A DNA stretch of 20,243 nucleotides from Blastocatellia bacterium. GTDB taxonomy: Bacteria > Acidobacteriota > Blastocatellia > Pyrinomonadales > Pyrinomonadaceae. Made by a program: the position numbers and the translations under genes. Shown piece by piece: positions 7,174-14,257 of this stretch. Position 1 is the first letter of the stretch. Each line of letters begins with the position of its first letter. Below the pieces are notes generated by a model that saw nothing but the letters and a program-made list of their open reading frames with translations, was not told the DNA's origin and did not search any database. The DNA lies in assembly GCA_013695195.1 (NCBI GenBank), contig JACDAY010000385.1, positions 1 through 20,243 on the forward strand, read 5' to 3'.

Positions 7174-8886
7174 CTAATGTTTGAAGTGTCTGATGCCTGT
7201 GAATACCATCACGATCCCATGCTCGTCGGCCGCAGCAATCGATTCATTGTCTTTTATCGACCCACCGGGCTGAATAATTGCAGAAACACCCAATTTTGCT
7301 GCCTCATCCACGTTGTCGCGGAAGGGAAAAAAAGCATCTGAGGCCAAGACCGAATTTTTGAGAGGCAGATCGAATCTTTCAGCCCGCATCGCGGCAATTC
7401 TAAGCGAATCGACACGATTCATTTGTCCTGAGCCGACGCCGATCGTCTGTTTTTCGTTGGCAAAAACAATGGCGTTGGATTTCACATGCTTACAAACCTT
7501 CCAGGCAAGTAGCATTGCCCGAATCTCGCCATCGGTCGGCTGCCGCTTGGACACGACTTTCAGATCGGCTGCGGTTACCGTATGCACGTCTTTGGTTTGA
7601 ACAAGCATTCCACCGGAAATTTGTTTGTATTCCCGAATCTCAACTACCCTGTCAAGAACGACCACCCCGTCTGCCGAAGCGGCATCCGCCCCTCCTTTGA
7701 AAGGAGGGGAGCTATGAGGGACTCGTAGAACGCGTAAATTCTTTTTTTTCTTGAAGATATCGAGGGCATCGTCATTAAAATCCGGAGCGACAATAACCTC
7801 TGTAAAAACATTGTTTACGGATTTCGCCACTTCGGCATCAACGGTGCGGTTAAATGCGACGATCCCGCCGAAGGCCGAGACGGGATCGGTCGAAAGCGCC
7901 CGCCGGTATGCTTCTTCGTTGTTTTGTCCGACGCCGACGCCGCTCGGATTCGTGTGTTTGATAATAGCAACGGCAAGATCGTCAAAATCCTGAACGAGAT
8001 TCCACGCGGCTTCGGCATCGACATAATTATTGAACGACATTTCCTTCCCGTGCAGTTGCTCGGCCTTTGTAATGCCGCCGCGTTCGGACGTTTCGTAAAG
8101 AGCGGCTTGCTGGTGCGGGTTTTCGCCATATCGGAGATCTGCGACTTTGGCAAGTTCGATTGTTTCAAATTCGGGCAGTGTTCTGCGTTTGTCAGCTGAA
8201 ACTTCGCCTCCAAAATCTTCCGATTCGATGAACGGCCGATTTTGAAGCGGGTTTAATGGTTCGAGAAAATCGAGATCGGCATTCGAAAGCTGTTTTGCCA
8301 GGTACGAGGAGATTGCAAGGTCGTAACTTGCAGTCCGTGCATATGCGAAAGTTGCCAGCCGCCGCCGCGTTTCAAGTGAAAGTGAACCGTCATTCTCCTT
8401 CATCTCCTGCAAAATCCCATGGTACAGCTTCGGATCAGTAACGACCGCCACATCGCGCCAGTTTTTGGACGCCGAGCGAATCATCGCGGGCCCGCCGATA
8501 TCGATGTTTTCGACCGCTTCGGCGAGCGAAACATTCTCTTTTGCAATCGTATCCTCAAAAGGATAAAGATTGATGACAAGCAGGTCAATCGGCTCGATAC
8601 CGTGAGTTTGCATTGCAACCATGTGTTCCGGATTGTCGCGGAGGGCAAGAAATGCACCGTGAATTTTCGGATGCAGGGTTTTTATGCGGCCATCCATCAT
8701 TTCTGGAAAGCCAGTAATTTCCGAAACTTCCGTTACATTAAGGCCGCTTTCACGCAGTACCTTTGCTGTGCCACCCGTCGAAATGATCTCAATACCGAAT
8801 TCCGCAAGCGACCGTGCAAAATCGGCCGCTCCGGCCTTGTCGGATAGGCTTAACAACGCACGTTTGATTTTCCTTACTTCAGTCAT
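7174..8886 (-). CDS. purH: Bifunctional AICAR transformylase/IMP cyclohydrolase PurH
   Basis: Catalyses the last two steps of de novo purine synthesis: formyl transfer from 10-formyl-THF to AICAR, then ring closure to IMP, in the cytosol. The N-terminal MGS-like cyclohydrolase domain shows ALLSLSDKAG and STGGTAK, then TGFPEMMDGRIKTLHPKIHG. The transformylase domain carries the catalytic KHTNPSGVGVG (K310, H311) and ends in GGSIKDNE and GIVMVFTGIRHFKH. At 570 aa it is about 40 residues longer than E. coli PurH (529). Part of the excess is a segment around residues 391-415 that contains SSPPFKGG, encoded by a perfect DNA palindrome; another is a linker near 215-240. The reading frame is intact. 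It is transcribed alone, convergent to comEC. Confidence 0.97.
   Translation of the reverse strand: MTEVRKIKRALLSLSDKAGAADFARSLAEFGIEIISTGGTAKVLRESGLNVTEVSEITGFPEMMDGRIKTLHPKIHGAFLALRDNPEHMVAMQTHGIEPIDLLVINLYPFEDTIAKENVSLAEAVENIDIGGPAMIRSASKNWRDVAVVTDPKLYHGILQEMKENDGSLSLETRRRLATFAYARTASYDLAISSYLAKQLSNADLDFLEPLNPLQNRPFIESEDFGGEVSADKRRTLPEFETIELAKVADLRYGENPHQQAALYETSERGGITKAEQLHGKEMSFNNYVDAEAAWNLVQDFDDLAVAIIKHTNPSGVGVGQNNEEAYRRALSTDPVSAFGGIVAFNRTVDAEVAKSVNNVFTEVIVAPDFNDDALDIFKKKKNLRVLRVPHSSPPFKGGADAASADGVVVLDRVVEIREYKQISGGMLVQTKDVHTVTAADLKVVSKRQPTDGEIRAMLLAWKVCKHVKSNAIVFANEKQTIGVGSGQMNRVDSLRIAAMRAERFDLPLKNSVLASDAFFPFRDNVDEAAKLGVSAIIQPGGSIKDNESIAAADEHGIVMVFTGIRHFKH
7689..7709. repeat. Perfect palindrome inside purH
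   Basis: Arms CCCCTCCTTT (7689-7698) and AAAGGAGGGG (7700-7709) are exact reverse complements around one central base. Read on the purH strand it encodes SPPFKGG (residues 393-399) between the NLRVLRV and YKQISGG segments, where E. coli PurH is shorter. It looks like a short palindromic repeat that entered the gene in frame in a tolerant surface loop; the element's edges cannot be set without other copies. Confidence 0.75.
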
Positions 8887-8965
8887 AAAGAGTCTTCTTA
8901 AATTCGCTGTTCAATGTATTAAAATCAAAAAAACAAATCACATCTGAAAGCGTGAACTAAGAACA

Positions 8966-8994
8966 AATAAAAAAGCGGTCTTATGCGACCGCTT
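8966..8994 (-). terminator. Intrinsic terminator, leftward, upstream of purH
   Basis: On the - strand an 8-bp stem AAGCGGTC/GACCGCTT (8994-8987 and 8980-8973) with loop GCATAA is followed by a run of six T and then ATTTG. This is a textbook rho-independent terminator, but it stands 80-100 bases before purH in the same direction. It therefore ends either a short transcript from 9000-9240 or an attenuated purH leader. Confidence 0.75.
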
Positions 8995-9087
8995 CGGGTG
9001 TAATAAATCAATAAACAAAAATCAAAAGTGAGCCGAATTACTAATATACACAGCTACTTACAATCTTTTCCTAAAGAAGCCTTCAAA

Positions 9088-9165
9088 TTAAAAAAAGAAG
9101 CGTCCAAGGAAAAGCAGGCTCAAGATAAAAACCAAAGCGTAAATTACGATTTTGATAAGACTCAT
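9088..9165 (-). CDS. Possible 25-aa hydrophobic peptide
   Basis: ATG at 9165 opens a 25-codon ORF (starts MSLIKIVIYALVF, ends GRFFF) that could form one membrane helix. AGGA lies 11 bases before the ATG, and a strong terminator follows 93 bases after the stop. It could be a small membrane peptide or leader peptide. However, the opposite strand in register is rich in Lys/Glu/Gln codons, and the complement of such codons is automatically hydrophobic, so chance is a serious alternative. Confidence 0.22.
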   Translation of the reverse strand: MSLIKIVIYALVFILSLLFLGRFFF

Positions 9166-9242
9166 GAAATTCTTTATCCTAATAATTGCGAGTCTGGAAA
9201 GGTCAACGAGCAAACAACTAGTTTAGTTCCGAATTTATTTAG

Positions 9243-10727
9243 ATGTCAAAAGCCCGCAAAGCGTTTTTTATTTTTTTTGCCGCATTTCTACAGATTTTTT
9301 TTAATTCATCGAATTCGGGCGCACAAAGCTTTGAGGCGTCGATAAAGATTGAAACAAACGCAGGCCCGCTGGCAAGTGTAAGCGGACGAAATCTGGTTGC
9401 AAATGTGAATGCCGGTAAGAGGCATGTTTCATTTTTGCGTTCGAATATTGGTGCTGAAAACCTTGGGGATCGAGTTTCCGATCTGATACTCCTCGACAGA
9501 AATGGAAAGCAGGTAGCTTATAAAAAATTCATCGCCGGTGAATTTGTTGCTGAAGCGGATTTCACGGCATGGAGCTATAAAATACGACTCGAAATGCCAA
9601 AGAATCCAAAGGCGGCGGCGCATATATCGTGGCTTTCGACCGATACGGGAATTTTGATGCTTGACGATCTGCTTCCTCAATTGAGCGAAAACGGAGAAAT
9701 GCTTTCTGCGAAGATCACATTGGAAATACCTGACGGGTGGCAAATCGCTGCGGGCGAAAAGGTGACTGAAAAGCATTTTGATGTATCCGACACAGAAAAA
9801 AAAGTCTTTGTGATAGGAAAAGACATGCGGGAGCGTCGAATCGAGATGGGGCGCTTTAATTTGAATCTGTTAACCATCGGCGAATGGCAATTCAGCGACG
9901 AAGAGGCCGCAAAAACGGCAAGCGAAATTTACGAAGAATACTTAAAAATTTACGGCAAAACTCCATCCCAAACAGCACAGATTTCAATCCTTAAATTTCC
10001 GGATAACGTAAGCCCGGGAACATGGGAGGCTGAAACGCGGGGTTCCAGCGTTACAATAATTTCCTCGGACATGCCGTTCAAAACCCAATCGCTTCAGCGG
10101 CTACGCGAGCAAATGCGGCACGAGTTATTTCATCTTTGGCTGCCGGGCGGCGTAAATCTGAGCGGCAATTACGATTGGTTTTTTGAAGGCTTTGCACTTT
10201 ATCAATCTCTGAAAACCGGTGTACAACTAAATCAAATTCGTTTTGACGACTTTCTCGATACGCTTTCCCGCGCCCACAATATAGACAGTCTGCAAACCCG
10301 AAGATTGTCCTTAATTGAGGCTTCAGTAAACCGTTGGAACGGTGCGGACACTCAGGTTTACGCACGGGGGATGCTTGTTGCTTTTTTGTGCGATATTGCG
10401 CTTTTAAATGAATCGAAGGGTAAGCGGTCTGTGTCAGATATCTTTCGGCGGGTTTTCGAAAAGCACAGTTTCCCAGGTGAGCGTCAAGACGGAAATGCCG
10501 CTGTTTTGTCGATAATGCAAGCGGACCCCGAACTTCTGCCGATCATCCAAGAATATGTAAAAGGCGCGGGCAAGATAGATTGGCAAACGCAGTTACAGAC
10601 AGCCGGCATCGAAAGCGGACCAGGCAATAAACGTACATCTTTGCATATCATTGAAAAGCCCAAAAAGAACCAAAAGGCATTGTTGGACAAGCTGGGTTAT
10701 AATAGTTGGCGGAAATTATCCCGCTGA
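9243..10727 (+). CDS. Secreted M61-like (gluzincin) metallopeptidase
   Basis: A 494-aa exported protein. The N-terminal signal peptide runs KARKAFFIFFAAFLQIFF...SGAQ (about 1-27). A beta-rich N-terminal domain (about 28-215) precedes the catalytic region with zinc motif HELFH (293-297) and WFFEGFALYQ, where E315 is the likely third ligand. YARGMLVAFLCDIAL (about 378-392) corresponds to the helix after the active site in M61 glycyl-aminopeptidase relatives. The HExxH-to-Glu distance is 17 residues, close to the 18-19 in related gluzincins. The PDZ domain usual in M61 is missing or degenerate at the C-terminus. It probably cleaves peptides outside the cytoplasm; the substrate is unknown. It is followed after 22 bases by the SH3-domain gene, probably one operon. 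Confidence 0.75.
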   Translation: MSKARKAFFIFFAAFLQIFFNSSNSGAQSFEASIKIETNAGPLASVSGRNLVANVNAGKRHVSFLRSNIGAENLGDRVSDLILLDRNGKQVAYKKFIAGEFVAEADFTAWSYKIRLEMPKNPKAAAHISWLSTDTGILMLDDLLPQLSENGEMLSAKITLEIPDGWQIAAGEKVTEKHFDVSDTEKKVFVIGKDMRERRIEMGRFNLNLLTIGEWQFSDEEAAKTASEIYEEYLKIYGKTPSQTAQISILKFPDNVSPGTWEAETRGSSVTIISSDMPFKTQSLQRLREQMRHELFHLWLPGGVNLSGNYDWFFEGFALYQSLKTGVQLNQIRFDDFLDTLSRAHNIDSLQTRRLSLIEASVNRWNGADTQVYARGMLVAFLCDIALLNESKGKRSVSDIFRRVFEKHSFPGERQDGNAAVLSIMQADPELLPIIQEYVKGAGKIDWQTQLQTAGIESGPGNKRTSLHIIEKPKKNQKALLDKLGYNSWRKLSR

Positions 10728-10749
10728 TTCTCCTGAATAAAATATAAAG

Positions 10750-11889
10750 ATGAAAATTTGTGCATTGTTTTTACTGCTAATAATCGTGTTAAGTCAAAAT
10801 GCCTGCGGTTTGTTTGACAGCACGTTGGGCGGTTTTACGACCGCTTTGGGTCTGAGTGACACGGCCACTGTAATATCAAAAACCGCCCAGATACGGACGT
10901 CCTATGCGGTCGTAGCGGCTGATCTGTTAGAAGTCAAACGCGGTGAAAGGCTGGATGTGCTGGATCAGGTCGAATTCGAGAAGATTTTTTGGTACCGTGT
11001 TCGAGCTCATGATGAGACTAATACTGAGGGCTGGATCGAAGCGCAGCACTTAATTACAAACGAAATCCTCGAAAAGTCGAAAAATCTCGCCGGTGAATTT
11101 CAAAATCGCGCTCCGCAAGCCGCCGGACAGCTTCGCGCTGCCTCAAACCTGCGCCTGGAAGCGAATATGAATCCTGAAAACATTCTGTTCAAACTTGCGA
11201 ATGGAGCTACTTTTGAAATCATGGACTGGGAATTTGTCCCTAAACAGGAAGTATCCGATGTCGACGACGCCGCGCAAGGTGAACAAACGAAGAGGAAGCT
11301 AACTAAAAACGAAGAAATAGAAGCTTCCAAAGAGGCAGGTGAGCCTGAGAAAATAGAAGATAGATACGACATCTGGTATAAGATCCGGCTTGATCCGTCG
11401 ATCTCGCCCGCTCCTGCCGGGTGGCTGTTCGGCAGGCAGGTCGAGCTCCAGATACCGGTAGATATAGTATTTTTTCAGCCGAACAACCGGAAGTTTGTCG
11501 GATGGCATCGGCTGGACACGGATGCGGCGGACAGGGTCGGTCTAAACGAAAAGATCGGCTCACCCGGAAACTGGGTAGTACTTTCACGCACGAACCAGGT
11601 AAAGGCGATTGACGGCGTCGAGCCTGATTTTGACGGAATACACGTTCTTGCGTTTGATAAATACGACCAAAGCTATTTTACGGTTTGGAGGACAAGCGGA
11701 GAGGTTTGGGGAACCCTTCCGCTGGTGGTCGAGGGCCAGGGCGATAACAAGACATTTATAGTAAAGCTTCGGCATCCTGAAGGCAGGATGGTCGACAAAC
11801 GGTTCGTCGTATTCAAAGATAAAAGCAGACTGAAAGTTACACCGCCTGAGGACATTGCGCAGTATTTGCAACAGGGCAAGTTAAGGTGA
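10750..11889 (+). CDS. Exported protein with two bacterial SH3-like domains
   Basis: A 379-aa protein with an N-terminal signal KICALFLLLIIVLSQNAC (about 2-19). The Cys could be lipidated, but residues before it (QNAC) are not a good lipobox. The first SH3b-like domain is about 45-105 (IRTSYAVVAADLLEVKRGER ... FWYRVRAHDE ... GWIEAQHLI), the second about 132-235, interrupted by a Lys/Glu-rich acidic loop (DVDDAAQGEQ...), with WYKIRLDPS and GWLFGRQVEL at its end. The C-terminal part (240-379) is beta-rich and of unknown fold. SH3b domains commonly bind peptidoglycan or peptide ligands, so a cell-envelope role is likely but the exact function is unknown. It probably shares a transcript with the preceding peptidase. 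Confidence 0.72.
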   Translation: MKICALFLLLIIVLSQNACGLFDSTLGGFTTALGLSDTATVISKTAQIRTSYAVVAADLLEVKRGERLDVLDQVEFEKIFWYRVRAHDETNTEGWIEAQHLITNEILEKSKNLAGEFQNRAPQAAGQLRAASNLRLEANMNPENILFKLANGATFEIMDWEFVPKQEVSDVDDAAQGEQTKRKLTKNEEIEASKEAGEPEKIEDRYDIWYKIRLDPSISPAPAGWLFGRQVELQIPVDIVFFQPNNRKFVGWHRLDTDAADRVGLNEKIGSPGNWVVLSRTNQVKAIDGVEPDFDGIHVLAFDKYDQSYFTVWRTSGEVWGTLPLVVEGQGDNKTFIVKLRHPEGRMVDKRFVVFKDKSRLKVTPPEDIAQYLQQGKLR

Positions 11890-11922
11890 AAGGAGTGGTT
11901 CTCAGGAATCTAATCTTTTTCA

Positions 11923-11979
11923 CCGCGTTAGCGACGACTGAATTTTTTGAGAATTGAATTTCTGGCCTCGCTGACGCGG
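11923..11979. repeat. 12-bp inverted repeat with 33-base loop
   Basis: The left arm CCGCGTTAGCGA (11923-11934) pairs with the right arm TCGCTGACGCGG (11968-11979), with one T-G wobble. It lies 34 bases after the SH3-protein stop and just upstream of a second palindrome. It may serve as a terminator-like structure or be a dispersed palindromic repeat. Confidence 0.6.
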
Positions 11980-12001
11980 CGCTGTATCATGTCCCAAATG
12001 A

Positions 12002-12021
12002 CCGTGGGTTGAAACCCGCGG
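12002..12021. repeat. Short palindromic repeat abutting the smr gene
   Basis: CCGTGGGT (12002-12009), loop TGAA, ACCCGCGG (12014-12021) forms an 8-bp hairpin with one wobble pair. The flanking sequence GCTAAATTCG...GCTACGCGAC runs almost up to the smr ATG at 12050. From memory, similar hairpins with this kind of flank are common intergenic repeats in Acidobacteria and other phyla; this needs a genome search. Confidence 0.55.
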
Positions 12022-12049
12022 CTAAATTCGTTTGTAGCTACGCGACTAT

Positions 12050-12355
12050 ATGAACGACGCCGATCCTATTAATCTCGAAAACCCGTTCCCGGAACCGGTC
12101 GATCTTGAAATAACCGATTCCATCGATCTTCACGCTTTTCGTCCTAAAGATGTAAAAGCGGTTACAGAGGCGTATCTTTCAGAGGCAAATAATAAGGGAT
12201 TTCGCTTTGTCAGAATCATCCACGGCATAGGCATCGGCGTGCAGCGCGAGATAGTGCGAAAAATTTTGAGTGAAACTGCATTTGTAAAAGGATTTAAGTC
12301 GGGCGACGAATTCTCAGGTGGCCGGGGTTCCACCGTCGTCGAATTTAGAGTTTAG
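12050..12355 (+). CDS. Standalone Smr-domain protein
   Basis: A 101-aa protein that is essentially a single Smr (small MutS-related) domain, the nicking-endonuclease module found at the end of MutS2. Motifs are DLHAF (about 26-30, in place of the usual DLHG), VRIIHGIGIGVQREIVRKIL (HGxGxG loop) and the closing GGRGSTVVEF. The conserved Asp-His of the first motif and the HGxG loop are present, so nuclease or nucleic-acid binding activity is plausible. No Shine-Dalgarno is visible; the bases before ATG belong to a palindromic repeat, and an in-frame TAG at 12035-12037 rules out a longer N-terminus. Convergent with the next gene, stops 3 bases apart. Confidence 0.85.
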   Translation: MNDADPINLENPFPEPVDLEITDSIDLHAFRPKDVKAVTEAYLSEANNKGFRFVRIIHGIGIGVQREIVRKILSETAFVKGFKSGDEFSGGRGSTVVEFRV

Positions 12356-12358
12356 TAT

Positions 12359-12622
12359 TCATCCTTCATCAAGCACGTCAGCCCAAATTTCTTCATCTTG
12401 CCCGTTATACACCTCGAGGGCGCTGATCAAATCGTTTTGTTTTGCAATCCTGGTTTCCGCATCGCTTAAACGGCACGAGAGATTTTTGCAACGCAGCTCA
12501 AGTTCATGAAGCCGCTTTTTGCGCTCCTTGTCCAACCGGTCCAGGTAAAACATATACATAAATTGCAGGCCCGCGACACCCGCCAGCGATAGACTGAGAC
12601 CGATTAAAACATATAGCAACAT
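12359..12622 (-). CDS. Small membrane protein with coiled coil, unknown function
   Basis: An 87-aa protein with one N-terminal membrane helix (MLLYVLIGLSLSLAGVAGLQ, about 1-26) followed by a charged helix likely to form a coiled coil (about 29-72, LDRLDKERKKRLHELELR...) and an acidic tail (GQDEEIWADVLDEG). The layout resembles small envelope-anchored helper proteins, but no family is recognised. The clear membrane/coiled-coil plan argues that it is real. It is convergent with smr and its start borders an inverted repeat; no ribosome binding site is visible. Confidence 0.6.
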   Translation of the reverse strand: MLLYVLIGLSLSLAGVAGLQFMYMFYLDRLDKERKKRLHELELRCKNLSCRLSDAETRIAKQNDLISALEVYNGQDEEIWADVLDEG

Positions 12623-12735
12623 CGCAATTCTGGATTGTCGATTCTAAATTTTGGATCGAAATCAGACAATTATGCTGAGACTAACCGCAAAAGCAATGGC
12701 GGATGCCAATCCAAAATCCAAAATCGCAATTCTAA
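12621..12735. repeat. Inverted pair of AT-rich repeat units
   Basis: The gap holds one unit reading leftwards (12621-12656) and a similar unit reading rightwards (12709-12735). Shared pieces are ATTTTGGAT (12648-12656) against ATCCAAAAT (12709-12717, repeated at 12716-12724), and ATCGCAATTCT occurs twice (12621-12631, 12723-12733). The ATCCAAAAT-type unit resembles short dispersed repeats that encode SKIQN-type peptides when read through. A related string is at about 15903-15925. Confidence 0.6.
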
Positions 12736-12805
12736 AAAAGATTATACTCTTGACCAATGCCCAAAGAAAAGTAAAAATCGAATAATAACTTTATTGGAGG
12801 AAAAG

Positions 12806-13690
12806 GTGCAGCAAGACATTGTAAATTCGAACCCAACAGCTCCGCTTTTAGGCCGCCGCGAGTTTTTTGTAACTTCTATTTTAGCTGCCGGCACCTTTGC
12901 GTCCGCTGTACAGCCAATTCAGGGACAGACAAAGATCACCACCGATGATGCCGGTTTGACTGCCGGCGAAGTGAAAATACCGGTGTCTGATGGCGTGATT
13001 CCTGCATACCGTGCTATGCCGGATAAGGGCGATAAATTCCCGGTCGTGCTCGTCGTACACGAGATCTTCGGCGTTCACGAATGGATTCAGGATATTTGCC
13101 GCCGGTTGGCAAAACTCGGTTATATGGCGGTTGCACCTGCGCTTTATGCGCGTCAGGGCGAGGTCAAAGACCTGAAGGATTCGCGGGAGATCAACCGCGA
13201 GGTGTTTTCGAAAATCCCTGATAAGCAATCTATGTCCGATCTTGACGCTGCGGTCGCATGGGCTTCAAAAAACAGTGGAAATACAAAGAAATTGTCAATA
13301 ACCGGATTTTGCTGGGGCGGGCGTATTGTCTGGCTATACGCCGCGCATAATAAAAATCTGGATGCCGGAGCGGCATGGTACGGCAGGGTTGTTCCGAGTC
13401 CTAATTCTCCAGTAACTGAAGCACAGCCGAAGACGCCGATCGATTTCGCGAGGAAATTGAAGGCTCCAGTCATAGGTTTCTACGGCGGTATGGACACTGG
13501 AATCCCGCTCGATGGTGTTCAGCGGATGCAGGACGAGATAAAGAAAGGGAAGTCGGGATCGGAAATTATCGTCTATCCGAATGCGAAGCACGGCTTTCAC
13601 GCTGATTATCGGGAAAGTTTTAACAAAGAAGCATCCGAAGACGCGTGGAACAAGCTGTTAGCATGGTTTAAAAGGCACGGAGCCGCATAA
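12806..13690 (+). CDS. Tat-exported dienelactone hydrolase family protein
   Basis: Alpha/beta hydrolase of the dienelactone hydrolase (carboxymethylenebutenolidase) family, 294 aa. The start chosen is GTG 12806, 5 bases after GGAGG (12796-12800). The open frame extends to 12635, but that part is repeat DNA. The N-terminus carries a twin-arginine signal: GRREFFVTSILAAGTF (R17, R18) with cleavage near QGQTK. The catalytic triad is visible: Cys169 in GFCWGG, Asp230 in FYGGMDTGIP, His262 in NAKHGFHADY. VVLVVHEIFGVHEWIQD is the family's oxyanion/E-region motif. It probably hydrolyses an ester or lactone in the periplasm; the substrate is unknown. Confidence 0.9.
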   Translation: MQQDIVNSNPTAPLLGRREFFVTSILAAGTFASAVQPIQGQTKITTDDAGLTAGEVKIPVSDGVIPAYRAMPDKGDKFPVVLVVHEIFGVHEWIQDICRRLAKLGYMAVAPALYARQGEVKDLKDSREINREVFSKIPDKQSMSDLDAAVAWASKNSGNTKKLSITGFCWGGRIVWLYAAHNKNLDAGAAWYGRVVPSPNSPVTEAQPKTPIDFARKLKAPVIGFYGGMDTGIPLDGVQRMQDEIKKGKSGSEIIVYPNAKHGFHADYRESFNKEASEDAWNKLLAWFKRHGAA

Positions 13691-13747
13691 ATCTGAAAAC
13701 ATTGCCGGATTGAATCTTTTTAGCTTGAACGACGGAAGGCTTAATAA

Positions 13748-14182
13748 ATGATGACAGAAAATCTACAACTCAGATACACATTATTGTGTGACGACGTCCG
13801 CATCGAGATGGGAAATAAAATCTCGTTGATGGGGATTTTCCAGAACATAATGGTCGAGAAATTACCGGTTTCATTGATAAAATTTGCAGTGATAAATCAT
13901 TGGATGGGCGAGGGCAGCCACGAGACCGAGGTTAGGATATTATCACCCGACAGATCGAATCTGGTCGTTACCTCGCAATCGACGCCGATCGAGCTTGCGG
14001 CGGGCGGTTTTACGGACAATGTGAGTTTTTTTATAAATGTCGTATTTCCAAGCGCCGGCACATATTGGGTACAAACTCTCGCCGACACCGTGGTTCTCGA
14101 AGAATTTCCGTTAATCGTAGCCAATGCCGGCGATGTAGCAGCGATGCAGCCCGCGGAGGAAATATCGGAAACTATAAATTGA
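13748..14182 (+). CDS. Hypothetical protein, DUF6941-like
   Basis: A 144-aa soluble protein with no signal peptide. The opening LRYTLLCDDVRIEMGNKISLMGIF resembles the DUF6941 signature (LCDDVR...GK.SL.G.F), after which comes a beta-rich body with VSFFINVVFPSAGTYWVQTL. Function is unknown; the fold looks like a beta-sandwich. The start is supported by GGAAGG (13734-13739), 8 bases before ATG. Family assignment is from memory of the motif. Confidence 0.75.
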   Translation: MMTENLQLRYTLLCDDVRIEMGNKISLMGIFQNIMVEKLPVSLIKFAVINHWMGEGSHETEVRILSPDRSNLVVTSQSTPIELAAGGFTDNVSFFINVVFPSAGTYWVQTLADTVVLEEFPLIVANAGDVAAMQPAEEISETIN

Positions 14183-14207
14183 AGGTAAAAAAATTAAATA
14201 TAAAAAT

Positions 14208-14236
14208 GGCAAAATCGGAGAATCTCTGATCTTGCC
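14208..14236. terminator. Bidirectional intrinsic terminator
   Basis: A hairpin with outer stem GGCAA/TTGCC and inner stem ATCGGAGA/TCTCTGAT (one wobble) lies between the convergent genes ending at 14182 and 14258. On the + strand it is followed by TTTAAATTGTTTT; on the - strand by ATTTTTATATTTAATTTTTTT. It suits termination from both sides. Confidence 0.65.
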
Positions 14237-14257
14237 TTTAAATTGTTTTGACTGAAT

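Larger units (their letters stand above)
8887..9242. other. 356-base gap between divergent purH and M61-like gene
   Basis: This AT-rich stretch separates purH (-) from the metallopeptidase gene (+). It should carry the promoters of both, but no convincing -35/-10 pair was found. It contains an intrinsic terminator facing leftwards (8966-8994) and a 25-codon hydrophobic ORF on the - strand (9088-9165). A + strand reading frame from GTG 9028 covers 9028-9345 but runs into the signal peptide of the next gene in another frame and lacks a ribosome binding site, so it is not called. The purH start has the purine-rich AAGAAGA about 7 bases upstream. Confidence 0.5.

Noticed and set aside
9028..9345. 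105-codon + strand frame starting GTG before the M61-like gene
   Set aside because: No ribosome binding site, overlaps the metallopeptidase signal peptide by about 100 bases in another frame, and its tail is of low plausibility. The first 70 hydrophilic codons leave a small doubt.
12635..12805. N-terminal extension of the dienelactone hydrolase
   Set aside because: It is encoded by inverted repeat DNA, and a much better start with GGAGG and a Tat signal lies at 12806.
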